Of a stretch of DNA of 64,000 bases, positions 21,043 to 31,330 are shown one piece after another. Position 1 is the stretch's first letter; every line of letters begins with the position of its first letter. The position numbers were made by a program, and so were the translations under genes. The notes under the pieces were generated by a model. It was given only the letters and a program-made list of their open reading frames with translations, had not been told where the DNA came from and did no database searches. Location: positions 67,593,518 to 67,657,517 of the forward strand of contig NC_051063.1 in the NCBI RefSeq assembly GCF_004664715.2. The letters run 5' to 3'. This DNA comes from Peromyscus leucopus. Its lineage: Eukaryota; Chordata; Mammalia; Rodentia; Cricetidae.

Positions 21043-21386
21043 ATTTACTTTTCTGTTATGACCAAATGCCTGACAAGATGCAAGTTAAAAGGGGCAGAGT
21101 TACCCCGGCTTACAGTTCTAGGGGATACAGTGTTTTATGGTGGGGAGGGCTTGGTGGTGGGAGCAGGAGGTGGCTGCATCCACAGTCAAGAGGCAGAGTC
21201 ACGAAGGCTGGTGCTCAAATGACTTTCTCCTTTTTACTCAGTGGGGATTGCAACCCATGGGATGATGTCACTCACATTTAAGGTAGGTCTTCCCATCTCA
21301 ACCCAATCTAAAAATTCCATGCCCAGAGGTTTGTTTCCACAGGGATTCTAAATTCCATGAAGTTGACAACCAAGATTAAGTATTAC
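21043..21386 (-). mobile_element. MaLR-type LTR, minus orientation
   Basis: 'ttctgttatgaccaaatgcc', 'agtggggattgcaacccatg', 'gtaggtcttcccatctcaac' and 'gaagttgacaaccaagatta' follow in reverse the order of a rodent MT-like LTR that starts near a 'gatt..tcaacttgac' motif. A related copy occurs at 58138-58380. Confidence 0.6.
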
Positions 21387-21390
21387 ATAT

Positions 21391-21515
21391 CAGATTGGTG
21401 GCACACGCTGTTAATCCCAGTATTCAGGAGGCAGAGGCAGGAGGATCTCTGTGAGCTGAAAGCTAACCGGATCTACATAAGGAATTCTAGGCCACCCAGC
21501 ACCGACTTAAAAAAA
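21391..21515 (+). mobile_element. B1 SINE
   Basis: 'gattggtggcacacgctgtt' and 'gtattcaggaggcagaggca' begin a direct B1, truncated at the 5' end and diverged after 'ctctgtgagctgaaag'. Confidence 0.82.
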
Positions 21516-21530
21516 ATTGACCATCACAAA

Positions 21531-21668
21531 GGGGTTTTGAGACAAGATTTCATGTAGCCCAGGCTCCCCCTGAAGCCATTATGTAGCCAAGGATGGACCT
21601 GAACTCCTGTTCTTCTTGCCTCTGTCTCCTAAGCACTGGAGTTTCAGGTACACATAACAAGCCCTGCT
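21531..21668 (-). mobile_element. B1 SINE, inverted relative to neighbour
   Basis: 'ggggttttgagacaagattt' to 'acaagccctgc' is the reverse complement of an old B1. With 21391-21515 it forms a tail-to-tail pair only about 15 bp apart. Confidence 0.75.
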
Positions 21669-24600
21669 TCAGATCACTGATTTTTGACAAAATTTATCCA
21701 GCAGAACTTGGGTTACCCCTTGGTATTATGGTGTGAGCAGTCACATGAGGGAAAAGGCTGGATAAGCAAGTGTCACCCCTGGGTCCCAAGCAGGGCCATC
21801 ATGTGGGATCACATGTCTGGCTCTTTGGGATATCCTTTCAACTTAAAAGAGACTAAAGATATCAAGCCTAGGGCTGCCTGGCACTGGCAGTATATGGCAA
21901 GCAAAGGTGCCTGCTCTTGGCACCAATATTGAGTATATTCTCTCAGGGCACAGCTGAAGTTGGCCTCCTGAGCAAACGGATCAGGAGGCCAAGCTCTTTG
22001 AAAACTCCTCAATAACAAGAAACAGAACAGGCAGCTGAGCAAATCAACACCACAAATGAAACCTTAGAAATCTGGCACTTCCGAATGGGGGAGCCACACC
22101 CAACGCCCAGGCAAGCTGGTCTCTCAGACACGACAGAGAGGGGCGTCTGCAGCCTCCAGTCCTACTCCACCAAGCACGGCTTTGTGACTGTCAACTGATG
22201 TTATCCCAAAGCAACGATGATCACTACTCTCGGCTCACTGGGGCTTGGCCTCCGGAATCCCTCAAGACACCACCTTCATCGTACCCCACAGCTGCCAGCA
22301 GACCAAGCCTTGGAAGAAGAAGTCACCTTTCTCAAAGTCATGGCTGCCATCTTGTCTCCAGGGATGTTGCAGGTGACCACTGTGCTACTAACCTAGCTGG
22401 GGACTTGGGGGAGGTTGAGTCTGTGATACAGGTTCTAGTTGGAGTCAAGGAAACAAAGATGCTCACTGAAGGAACCAGCACTGAAGCGTGCTGACTGGGC
22501 TGCAGAGAAACTGGGATGTGGACTGGACTGAAGGGCAGTGTACATGCTGGCTGACCTGGAAGAAAGTAAGGCTGTGAACTAAGGCTGTGGTCTCAAGGGG
22601 AGGCTTCCATCCACGCTGTGCTTATTTATAAAACAAACATTCATTTATTGCTGCATATGCTTCCTTCCCAGGTAGACAGAATACGTCAATCACTCTCATC
22701 CAGCAAAGAGGGAGGCACCTGGGGTGGGGTGCTTACCGGTTGCCCATTTCACCCAGCTAGTGGTTGACTCCGTCAGAATCCCACCATGGCTCTCTCCACA
22801 CACAGCTCTAGCACTTGCTATAAAAAAAAACCCCTTTCACTCCAAAAAACCACATTTGGGTTTGTATTTGAAAGCTGGCCCTCACCTGAGAGAAAATGCT
22901 TCTACTCAAGAGAAGAAAAGCAATACAACCTATTCAGAAGGGCACTGAGAAAGGAGGCCAGCCATGCCTGCCCATGCTTCACACTTATCATAAAGTTAAT
23001 GCCAGAGTTCTGGTAACATCTGCATCTGCTGTCAGAACCACAAAACCAAAAGTCATAATGCGATGATAACATGTTGGATTTGCAAGTTGAAGAGTCACAT
23101 GTCTCTGAAGAGTTGAAAACATGCACAAATCCATAAAGCCTGGGCAACTTATGCCAAGCACAGGCGGATCCAGCTGGAAGAGGGCTTTGGAGCTGGTCTG
23201 AGCTGGAACATTCTCTTTCCTGTCTTAGTCTAAAGATGAACTCAAGGGCTCAAACAGAGAGCAACCAGAGGCCTCTCAGAGCCCACAAGGCTGAAGATCC
23301 CTAGGTTTCAATTCTATATTCCTGCCATGGGGCCCTATAAACCACCTTGGGCACCAGAGCTCTCAGAAATTCTGATGCCAGCAAAGATCAGACCACCTTT
23401 GGGGCAACCTGTGTATACCCATTCAAGGAGAGTGACCGGTTGCCACATCGGGTCTTATTGGAGCCCATGTGGGGCAGACCTGACCAATCATACTAACAGC
23501 AGACCAACCTGAAGGCAGCATTCCTGGCTTCCCACCTTTTGTCTGGTTTATAAATGAGAAATAGCTGTCCGTTCTTCGTCCCATGTCTACACCTAACTAG
23601 CATCTCCATGTCTAAAGTCCCAGTTCCTACTTTGTTCTGAGAGCCGTTCTCTCTCCTCACCCACCAATGCACTGAAATCCCGTGTTGGGATCACCCAATC
23701 TGTCAATAAGGCTAAGAGTGCTCTGAACTACTATCCATATGACTCAATTTGTCAGTAAAAACTGCCACCAGCGCTGTGCTTGCAGAAAAATGTCCATAAA
23801 TGCATTATTGCAACTGGCAGATCGATGTCTATAATAAAAACAAATAGATTTAACAAGTGCCTGCTTTTATGAGCCATGCCATTGGTGGACTGGACATTTG
23901 GTGTCACCCTCCGACTTCTGGGAATGGGCCCCAGAGCTGGGCTGGATACAGGGCTGACTTCACAAGTGTTATGGGTAGGAAATTATTCTAACAAGAAAAT
24001 TTTAGTAGCAGAGTGGACATACCAGGCATTTACCACTCTTTCATTGTTCCTTTTGTGGTTATCCATGACAACAAATAAAAGCTTTCAGATGTTCCTATAG
24101 AATTTTTTTAACTGGTCTTACTCGTTTATGTTGCAGGCCAAAGTAAGTTCACTCCAGCTGGGAGTGCAGAAAACAAGTTTTAACCAGCAACAAGAGTGTC
24201 ACCAGTGTGTCTGTGGCCTCTGAGGATGGACTGTCTTGTCTATCTGGCTACTTTGCTGGGGCAGACTCTGGAGCAAGGTACAGGAGGCAGGCCTAACCCA
24301 GGGATGCCTGGTATCTTGGTAGACACAGCCTGTGACCCCTCCACACGGAAACCACATCTACCAAGGCACTGATTCCTTCAAGGTCACAGAAGGTCACCAA
24401 AGGATTTAGTCCCCTTAAGGCAAACCATTTAACAGCTACAGGAAGGGATAAGTCACTCATTACACTCCACATATTCATTATGTGGCTTTCCCCAAACCAC
24501 ACAGCCCTCCTCAGTGAGCCCTTTATTACTGCTAATTTTTAAGTCAAAAAGCCAACAGCTGAATAACAAGGACACACACCACAACATATTCAGGCCACGA

Positions 24601-25277
24601 TGCTGCATCTCCAACTTTTATCTATCCATGCCTTGTACAGGCCTCCACAGCAAACAGAACAAGAAAATCCATCCTGTCAACCATGGCAAGGCCAGCCTCC
24701 AGCAAAGGCCTGCTCCCTCCTGGACAATCCCTGTTGCTTTCACTTCAGACCCCAGAACTGGTGTGGGCCAGTTTGTTTATCAGTGTCTGTGGACAGGCGG
24801 ACAGAGACCACACTCTGCTCAGTGGAATGGTCTAGAGGTCTCTGATTCGAACCTTCAGGCTTTATTTAAATAACAGTCTGCACTCAGACACCAATGCCTT
24901 CAGTAAGAACTTGGGCAAAGCCATCTGCTCACCCAAACAGGGCCAGGCATAGCTGTGGCAGCAACCTAGCCAGGGTTGTCAGGAGTCTGAGATATTCTTG
25001 GTGACAGGGACCCAACCAGAAGCCAAAGACCTGGGAGGAAGTAGATGTTGGTGGGGGGAGGGCTTTACACCATGGTGGGGCATTGGAAAAGTCACCACGA
25101 CATGTGAAGAGACAGGACTGTCTCCCAATTTCATGGTGCACCCAACTTTCCATGCTTTCCCACAGGACAGAGCATTAAGGACACAGTAGGCACCTTGCAT
25201 GCTGTGAATTTTGACCTCAGGGCTAATGGTCTGTGATCCTTCCAGCTAAGAGAAGCCACAGGCACAAGCAGGCCCAT
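21669..25277. other. 3.6 kb unassigned sequence
   Basis: No exon or familiar SINE was recognised. 23330-23870 has an LTR-like flavour (a 'gaccaatcatact' CCAAT-like box, 'ttataaatgagaaatag' and 'gagccgttctctctcctcac'), but I cannot assign a family or find termini. 24060-24080 has an 'aaataaaagc' polyadenylation-like word. Confidence 0.4.
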
Positions 25278-25440
25278 CCAACCTGTGACCAATGGGCCAC
25301 ATGTGGCTGAGGACAGCTATGAATGTGGCCCAACCAAAAAAAAAATACAAACTTATCAAAACATTATGAGATTTTTGCAATTTTTTTTTTTGTAATTCAA
25401 ATGCATGATTTTCAAGTGTGAACTTTACAGACCCAATGCC
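25278..25440 (+). mobile_element. DNA transposon fragment (hAT/URR1-like)
   Basis: 'ccatccaacctgtgaccaat' with 'gggccacatgtggctgagga', 'atgaatgtggcccaacc' and 'aaacattatgagatttttgc' match the mammalian 'cct-gtggcc-cgcatgtggcc' hAT-like repeat, probably URR1 or a relative. No transposase is encoded. Confidence 0.55.
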
Positions 25441-25805
25441 ATGCATGTCAAAATTGTGATGGCATGTGAGTCTGTGGCGTGGTGCACTGCGCTGTTGGGC
25501 GGGGCTATTTAGGGAGTCAGATAGGTGATGCCCTTTTTTGTATAGTATTTTCAGCTTACTCAGGGGAGGGGGTAGCCATATCCCAAGTAGAGGAGCATGT
25601 GACTAGTCCAGTGAGAGGGAGAAAAATGAACTGAGACACCAGTGACACTCCTGTTGCTTCCTATCAAAACCAGCTTGAACATCTAAGAAAGGCATTGACA
25701 AGGTGATGGTCTTGTGGGTCTGACCACTGGATCCTAAAAGTTTGTGCTCTGTAAATTAAGAACAACTACGACAACTTAATTGGGTTGTTTGGTTGGTTGA
25801 CTGGT
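25441..25805. other. Unassigned non-coding sequence
   Basis: Contains no recognisable exon. A (TTGG)-like stretch, 'ggttgtttggttggttgact', precedes the inverted B1. Confidence 0.5.
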
Positions 25806-25976
25806 TGTGTTTTGGAGACAAGAGTTTCACCCTGGCTCAAAGCAGCCTGCAACAACTATGTGGTCCAAACTGGCCTTTAATTCCTAGCAATAATCCTCCT
25901 GACTCAGTCTCTCAATACGGGGATTAGAAGCCTCTCAAGTACTAAGATTCGAAGCTTGAGCCACCAAACTCAGCTG
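25806..25976 (-). mobile_element. Old B1-related SINE
   Basis: 'gtgttttggagacaagagtt', 'ttcctagcaataatcctcct' and 'agccaccaaactcagctgg' form the reverse complement of a B1 with an internal duplication of the 'gggattagaa..cctctcaagtact' region. Confidence 0.65.
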
Positions 25977-26087
25977 GCATCTATTAGCAAGCACTGTGAA
26001 GGGTACAGTGTTAAGGAAGGAAGAGAGCACTTCAGGTGTCCCTCCTGCCCATGTCTCTGCATGAGGGAAAAGGGGACCCTGACTGAC

Positions 26088-26236
26088 TGGACTAGCCAGT
26101 ATTCTTGTTAACTGGACACAAGCTCAGGTCGTCTAGGAAGAGGGAACTTCAACAGCGAAAATGCTTCAATCAGACTGGCCTGTGGGCCTATCTCTGCTAA
26201 CTGAAGACTGGTGTGGAACTGCCCAGTCAACCTGGG
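26088..26236 (+). mobile_element. MT-type MaLR LTR, left part
   Basis: 'cttgttaactggacacaagc' and 'aaatgcttcaatcagactgg' with 'gcctgtgggcctatct' match the 5' half of a rodent MT LTR. It is interrupted at 26237 by another LTR. Confidence 0.75.
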
Positions 26237-26734
26237 TGTCCTAGACAGGTGGTCCCAGAGTGAGAGACCCAGGCCTCAGCAGAATTGCAGCCATAGCAAG
26301 ACTTGAGCAGGATGCCCCCCCCCGGCCCCCACCACTGCCCCTGACTTTGACCCTAGTTACAGACAGAACCATGAACACCTCCCCCAACAGGGAAAGGCCA
26401 ATGAGAAACAGACAAAGCAGCTCCTGCTGTCCTTCCGCTAAGACTAAAATGTTGCAACTCCCTAGACCCAAAACAGCCAATCAGCTCAATCCATTTACCC
26501 AACCAGGGCTTGGGCCAATCTCAAGCCTGTAACTATGCGGTTTTGGAATCCCCCAAGCTCCCCTTGTCTAACCATGATAAAAGCCTTCACCCCTGCTGCT
26601 TGAAGTCTCTCCTGCTCTGCTCCTGAGCCAGATGGACAGAGAGGCCTGAGTTAATTGGCAATAAAGACTCCTTGTTTTTGCATCAGATTTGGTCTCTTAG
26701 TGGTCTTTTGGGGGTCCGGACTTTGGGCACAACA
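26237..26734 (+). mobile_element. Solo LTR, probable ERV1 (class I)
   Basis: A 498-bp unit with TGT...ACA ends ('tgtcctagacaggtggtccc' to 'ggactttgggcacaaca'). It has CCAAT-type boxes ('aacagccaatcagctcaat'), a 'tgataaaagcc' TATA-like box, and AATAAA followed by 'gactccttg', the layout of a gammaretrovirus-like LTR. The flanks TGGG (26233-26236) and GGGG (26735-26738) match 3 of 4, fitting a 4-bp duplication. No viral genes accompany it. Confidence 0.72.
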
Positions 26735-26963
26735 GGGGTATATAGAAAAGCAAGCTGAGCAAATCATGAAAAGCAAGCCAGTGAACAACATCCCACTGTG
26801 CTCTCTGCTTCAGTTCCTGCCTCCAGGTTCCTGCCCTTCTTGAGTTCCTGCCCTGCCTTCCCTTCATGGTGGACTGGCATCAGGACATGTGAGCCAAATA
26901 AACCCTTTTCTCACCAACCTGCTTTAATCTAGTGGTTTAGCACAGCAATAGAAAACTAAGACA
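26735..26963 (+). mobile_element. MT-type MaLR LTR, right part
   Basis: 'gcaagctgagcaaatcatga', 'gttcctgcctccaggttcct' and 'gagccaaataaaccctttt' to 'gaaaactaagaca' complete the MT LTR begun at 26088, with its polyadenylation signal. Confidence 0.88.
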
Positions 26964-27651
26964 ATGGCATGCCTGTGAAAGCAGGCCCAGTGAGGGGAGG
27001 GAGCAGAGACAGGCCCAGATGAGGCTTACTCATCTAGAACACAACCCAGAGATTGGTGTTCTTTCGCTCTCCACAGAAAGGCTGGAGTCCAAGACATAGC
27101 TGTCTAACCAACACACCTGGGGCTCTGCTTCTTAAGCCTTCCACAATAACAGAGACCTCTTCAGAGCCATGCCACATATTCGTCAAACCCATACTCTTAC
27201 GGATGTTTTTTCCCCCAGTGAAAAAGAATAGTCCCAAAGAAAAATACCTTTAGCATAGCCGAGTTCTTGCAGCCTGGTTCCCACAGACCTCAGAAGGTGA
27301 GGCACTATTTCACTGCCAAGTTCTAAGTGGAGATCCAGAGAGGGCCCAGGAAGGGATGAACTCCCAGGCAGGCCAGTAGTGCAGGACCATTCTGCCCAGC
27401 CATTCTCAGGATCTGGGAGATACTCCGATGATAACATGTCCAAGCTTACAGGGCACTGACCACAAGCCAGGTTTCTTACATCCCCACAGTTCCCTAGGGC
27501 TCTGCATCACAAGTACTGCAGACATCAAGAGACACAGGAAGTTAATAAAATCATTTGGGATTGCCTGTCAGGGAAGAGAGATGAAGGGCAGATCTAACAT
27601 GGACACCACACGTTGTATTATGTCCTTTCACAGGCTGCTTCTTGTGTCTGA

Positions 27652-27653
<2 letters not shown>
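26964..27653. other. Unassigned non-coding sequence
   Basis: No exon recognised. A possible MIR remnant lies around 27440-27530, too weak to call. Confidence 0.5.

Positions 27654-27687
<34 letters not shown>
27654..27687. repeat. (CA)n microsatellite
   Basis: About 17 CA units, opened by 'tctgaggacacacaca'. Confidence 0.97.
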
Positions 27688-27689
<2 letters not shown>

Positions 27690-28320
27690 AAATCTTGCTT
27701 CTCAGAACTATCAGTTTCCAGATTAAGGCAGCTAGGAGTAAAACTGCTGAGCCCTCACAGGACAAAGACCTAGACCCACTGAGTGAGACATGCATGACCT
27801 GGAGTCACTGTACTGTCACTGACTTGGGAAGTGCCTGGCTAACTCCATCTGCTTACTCCAACTGTTTAAGGATGACCTTTTGACCAGAGGGATGCGCCTA
27901 ACACCAGCCATGATTTTGCAGGACCCTGAGCCTTGGTTATTTTCTCCTATTCTCAAGAAGGAAGGAACATGGGCCTGCTGCAAGTCGATCTGAGCAGGCA
28001 CTTCTTGAAGCTTCCTGAAAGAGAGGAGAGGTGGATTCTCATGCCCTGGTCAGCAGTGAAGGGAAAGAGGACCAGCAGAGGCTTGAAAAGTGTTGGGTAT
28101 CTATCTGGAGGTGTGGCGGGAGAAAGACACAGTCACCAAGCAGATTGGCCCACTGCACCCCAAGTCCAGGGAGAGTGAAGCATCCTCATCAAAGCCTGTA
28201 CAGGAGGGGCAGAGGTCCTGGAGAAAGGAAGGAGCCCTTAGGACAACTCAGGGCAGTGGCAGTCTTCCTGAGCTCCGGACTTCCGCTCTCTCCAGGGAGG
28301 GCCCCACACTGTGCCCCGAA

Positions 28321-28326
28321 ACTCAC
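28321..28326 (-). promoter_or_regulatory. Strong minus-strand splice donor candidate
   Basis: The minus strand reads CTG|GTGAGT, matching the mammalian 5' splice consensus at 8 of 9 positions. It would end a first exon initiated from the CpG island to its right (28327 to about 28600). No downstream acceptor could be paired. Confidence 0.35.
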
Positions 28327-28380
28327 CAGCTTGCAAACTGTGCAGCCACTCAACAACTTGCAACGGTGCAGAGGGCCTGC

Positions 28381-28800
28381 ACGCCTGAACGCCAGGCTCA
28401 CGCACAGAGAAGCAGGGTTCTCCGGCATGCAGGGGCTGGGGGCGGGGCCTGGCACTTGGGGAGGGACCTGGAGCGCGCGGGGAGGAGTCACGTTACAGAC
28501 GGCGGGGAGTTGTGGGAGTGTAGTCGGAGAAAAGTAAAGTCTGCCTCGCACGCGGGGGCGTGGCCGGGAGCTGCCGGAAGCGGGGCAGGGGAGCACAGGG
28601 GCGGGCTCTCTGCAGCCGGAGCATGCCCAGTTTGTGACGCCGGGCCGCCGCTCTGCGCATCCTCTCTAGACACGGGCTCCCACATCAGGCCTCTTCCTCC
28701 AGACCTGAAACCGGTTCCTAGTCCACTCTAAAATTCGTGCCGCATCGGCCTTCTGGTTACCGGAGCCGGACTGCACCTTCTCACCTCGGCCTCACCACCC
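28381..28800. promoter_or_regulatory. CpG-island promoter
   Basis: About 34 CpG dinucleotides in 420 bp by hand count, against near absence over most of the window. It contains GC boxes ('ggggcgggg' near 28440, 'aggggcgggc' near 28598), a KLF/SP-type 'ggggcgtggcc' near 28555, an ETS-like CCGGAAGC near 28573, and a minus-strand ACTACACTCCCA near 28512-28524 resembling the ZNF143 site. No TATA box. Such islands usually start housekeeping-type or bidirectional transcription. Which gene it serves cannot be read here. Confidence 0.7.
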
Positions 28801-29044
28801 CATGCCCCAGTTTAGCTACTGCGACACAGTCACAAGTTGTCTACCCGAGGGGTGGTGGAAGCAGTAGGAATCCCCCGGTCAGTGACCAAATGGAGCTGCA
28901 CTTGTAGATTGGGCCAGGGGTGTCTTTCAGGTCTTCTTGGCACTTGCAGCCGTAATGGTTCGCTCGCTGTTCAGCTAGTGCGGGTATCCAGATCTGACGT
29001 GAGGTGGGAGTTGAATTTTGTCCACTAGAAAAGCTTTGCTGCAA
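28801..29044. other. Island shore, unassigned
   Basis: CpG density falls off. A minus-strand donor-like GAG|GTGAGA occurs just inside the island edge (28780-28788) and a weak plus-strand AC|GTGAGG near 28998. No exon can be supported. Confidence 0.4.
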
Positions 29045-29300
29045 TTCTCCCTCTGTACTTCAGAATGTGGACTAATCGGGAAATATGCAGAGGTGGCCAA
29101 TGAAGATGAGGTCACAAGTTAGTAGGACCCTAATCTGATAGAACTGCTGTCCTTAAGAGCAGAAAAGGGGGTGCCAGATACACCTGTGGCTACCAGATGC
29201 TGGACAGGAGGAGAGGACTACCAGCCTCCTGGACTATAAACAAATTTCCATTATTTCAAGCCACTCAATTTGTGGTAGTTGATTGGAACCCCATGGTTTC
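29045..29300 (+). mobile_element. MLT1-type MaLR LTR, old
   Basis: 'cttcagaatgtggactaatc', 'gaagatgaggtcacaagtta', 'taggaccctaatctgataga' and 'tttcaagccactcaatttgt' follow the MLT1 LTR from middle to 3' end in the right order. Confidence 0.8.
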
Positions 29301-29714
29301 TGACTTGATGAACAACGTCCTTAGGGAATGACATCACATGTTTAGTGATTTCAGGGTCCCATCCCGGATGCACGTGTACTAAGAACCATGCATGCTATGG
29401 TTCTCCTGGGGTTTTGTTGATACCTTCCCCTTCCCATTGTATAGCTCCCCTGCTTGGATTTGGCCCAAATACTAGTACCTGGAGGAGCCAACATATTAAC
29501 ACCTTTAGGAAATGTTGCTCAGAGAACCTGTCAAGGTTTGTTGTGTGATGAGCCCCAGTGACTCACAGAGGCCATCATTAACCCTTTGAAGCCATCCCTT
29601 CTCACCTCCAATGTCACCTCCTCTGGACACGCTAAGAATAACTGCTGACAGAAGATAGAACTAGACTTCTAGGTGCATGAGATGATCAAATCAAGTCTCG
29701 AGGTCCTTCTGTGA
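29301..29714. other. Unassigned non-coding sequence
   Basis: No repeat or exon recognised. The frame at 29345-29548 has no support. Confidence 0.5.
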
Positions 29715-30060
29715 TGCCTACTTTCATCAATTTGATTGGATTTGTAATTACCTAGGAGACACACCTTGGGGCAAGTCTGGAAGGGATTTCCAGCAGGTGA
29801 ACCAAGGGCACTCCCTGGATATGGGTAGTGCTATCTCTCCAAGAGCTGAGGTTCCAGACTAAGGGAGCAAAAGGGAGCACCCATGGAGCATTCAACTCTC
29901 TGTGCCCCGATCACCTGCTTCTGCTGCATGCCTTCCCCTCCAGGATGGGCAGACAGCATTTCTCAGAAATGAGAGAGCTCCTCCCCAGCCCTTCCTCCCT
30001 TGACTTGCTCTCATTCAGGTATTAGGGTAGAGTGATGAGCAGAGCACACTTCCACAGCAC
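29715..30060 (+). mobile_element. MaLR-type LTR fragment (tentative)
   Basis: 'cctactttcatcaatttgat', 'ttacctaggagacacacctt' and 'gtctggaagggatttccag' resemble a rodent LTR family whose 5' part carries 'cctaggaga.gcacctctggg'. The 3' half is unclear. Confidence 0.4.
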
Positions 30061-30454
30061 TGTGCTCACACAGACACAGACATTTATGCTCTGGGAAAAG
30101 AGACACGAAACAGTTTATCCTGGGTCCTGCTCTTTCCTATTGGTTCCCTAAGACACTTCAGGAAACTCTGACGTCATCTGTACAGTCATTTCATAAGAAT
30201 CTATGCTGTACACATGTAGACCATACTTGCATATTGTGTATGCTCATGGGGTAACAACAGACTATTGAGTAAGGATACTATTTGCCAGGTCTCATATAGC
30301 CTGACACTGCTGTGACCCAATTATAACTGGGATCCTAACAGAACTGAAACTGAGAAACACCAAGAATAAATCAGAGTTCCTGTTGAGATCCTAACAAGAA
30401 CACTCTGAAGCAGATGAATTAATGTAAGAATCTTAACTTGTCAAACTGTCTGGG
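30061..30454. other. Unassigned non-coding sequence
   Basis: Nothing recognised beyond scattered A/T-rich words. Confidence 0.5.
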
Positions 30455-30676
30455 TTGCAGAACTGGAGAGATGGCTCAGAGGTTAAGAACACTAACTGCT
30501 CTTCTAGAGGACCTGGGTTCAATTCCCAGCACCGACATGAGAGCTCACAGCTTTCTGTAACTCCAGTCCCAGGGAATCCAATGCCTTCTTCTGGCTTCCT
30601 CAGGTACCAGACACATACAGGATATAGACCTATATGTAGAGAAAATACCTATACACATAAATAAATAAGTAAATCA
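30455..30676 (+). mobile_element. B3 SINE, well preserved
   Basis: It contains the Pol III A box TGGCTCAGAGG (30472-30482) and B box GTTCAATTC (30517-30525), both close to consensus, followed by the B3 body and an 'aaataaataagtaaat' tail. The 69-codon frame inside it is an artefact of the SINE. Confidence 0.93.
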
Positions 30677-30711
30677 AACCTGGATTACATTTTAGTAGGA
30701 ATTTCTGAGTG

Positions 30712-31018
30712 GCCAGTCAGACTTTTCATTGCTGTGACAAGTGTCTGGGAAAGACAAAGGGAAGAACTACTGTTTCTGGCTCATCCTTTCAGTCCACTGT
30801 AGGCTGGCCTTGTTTCCAGGCTGTGATGAGGCAAGAGGATGTGACAAGGTCAGAGTCAGAAGCTCACTTCAGGTGGGACAGGAAGGGAAAAGAAGAAAAA
30901 GTCAGAGGACCAGAGACATTTTTCCAGGGCACACTCCCAGTGAACCTACTTCTCACATCCAGAACTTCCCTCTCAATAACGCCATCAAATCCTGAACCCA
31001 GTGGGAGAGTGATTGATC
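30712..31018 (-). mobile_element. MaLR-type LTR, outer half
   Basis: 'cttttcattgctgtgacaag' and 'tcctttcagtccactgtagg', with later 'gaacctacttctcacatcca', read as a reversed MT-like LTR. A SINE at 31019-31200 splits it. Confidence 0.5.
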
Positions 31019-31200
31019 GATCAGTGGATAATGGTGCTTGCCTCCAAACCTCCCGACCTGAGTCCAGGTCCCAGGACCCACACAGAGGAGGGAGAAAACC
31101 AACCCTTGCAAGGTCATCCTCTGACTCCCTACATATGGAATAGTAGTGCACAGGCGCGTGCGCGCATGCACACACACACACACACACACATTAAATGAAA
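31019..31200 (+). mobile_element. B4/B2-group SINE inside LTR
   Basis: 'tgcttgcctccaaacctccc', 'gtcccaggacccacacagag' and 'gcaaggtcatcctctgactc' then 'gcgcgtgcgcgcatgcacac' with a CA run (31167-31190) are the 3' two-thirds of a rodent tRNA-derived SINE. Confidence 0.75.
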
Positions 31201-31330
31201 AATATGAATCAAGAGATTACTCCATTGATTAGGTCAGAGCCCTCAGAATCCAATCACTTCTCAAAAGCCCATCAGCTGACAACACCCACTGTATGAGCCT
31301 GTGGGGACATTTCATTTTCAAATCATAGCC
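31201..31330 (-). mobile_element. MaLR-type LTR, inner half
   Basis: 'attaggtcagagccctcaga', 'ccaatcacttctcaaaagcc' and 'ggggacatttcattttcaaa' continue the reversed LTR after the SINE, with the expected end-of-element words. Confidence 0.6.

Noticed and set aside
28189..28596. 135-codon minus-strand frame in the CpG island
   Set aside because: It also begins at GTG and reads straight through the strong donor at 28321-28326. It is Pro/Cys/Arg-rich as expected of GC-rich DNA.
28090..28731. 213-codon plus-strand open frame across the CpG island
   Set aside because: It starts at GTG, not ATG, and has a composition driven by GC-rich sequence. It overlaps a minus-strand frame of similar quality and shows no recognisable domain.
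30455..30676. Possible tRNA gene from good A and B boxes
   Set aside because: The boxes belong to a B3 SINE. There is no cloverleaf or acceptor stem.
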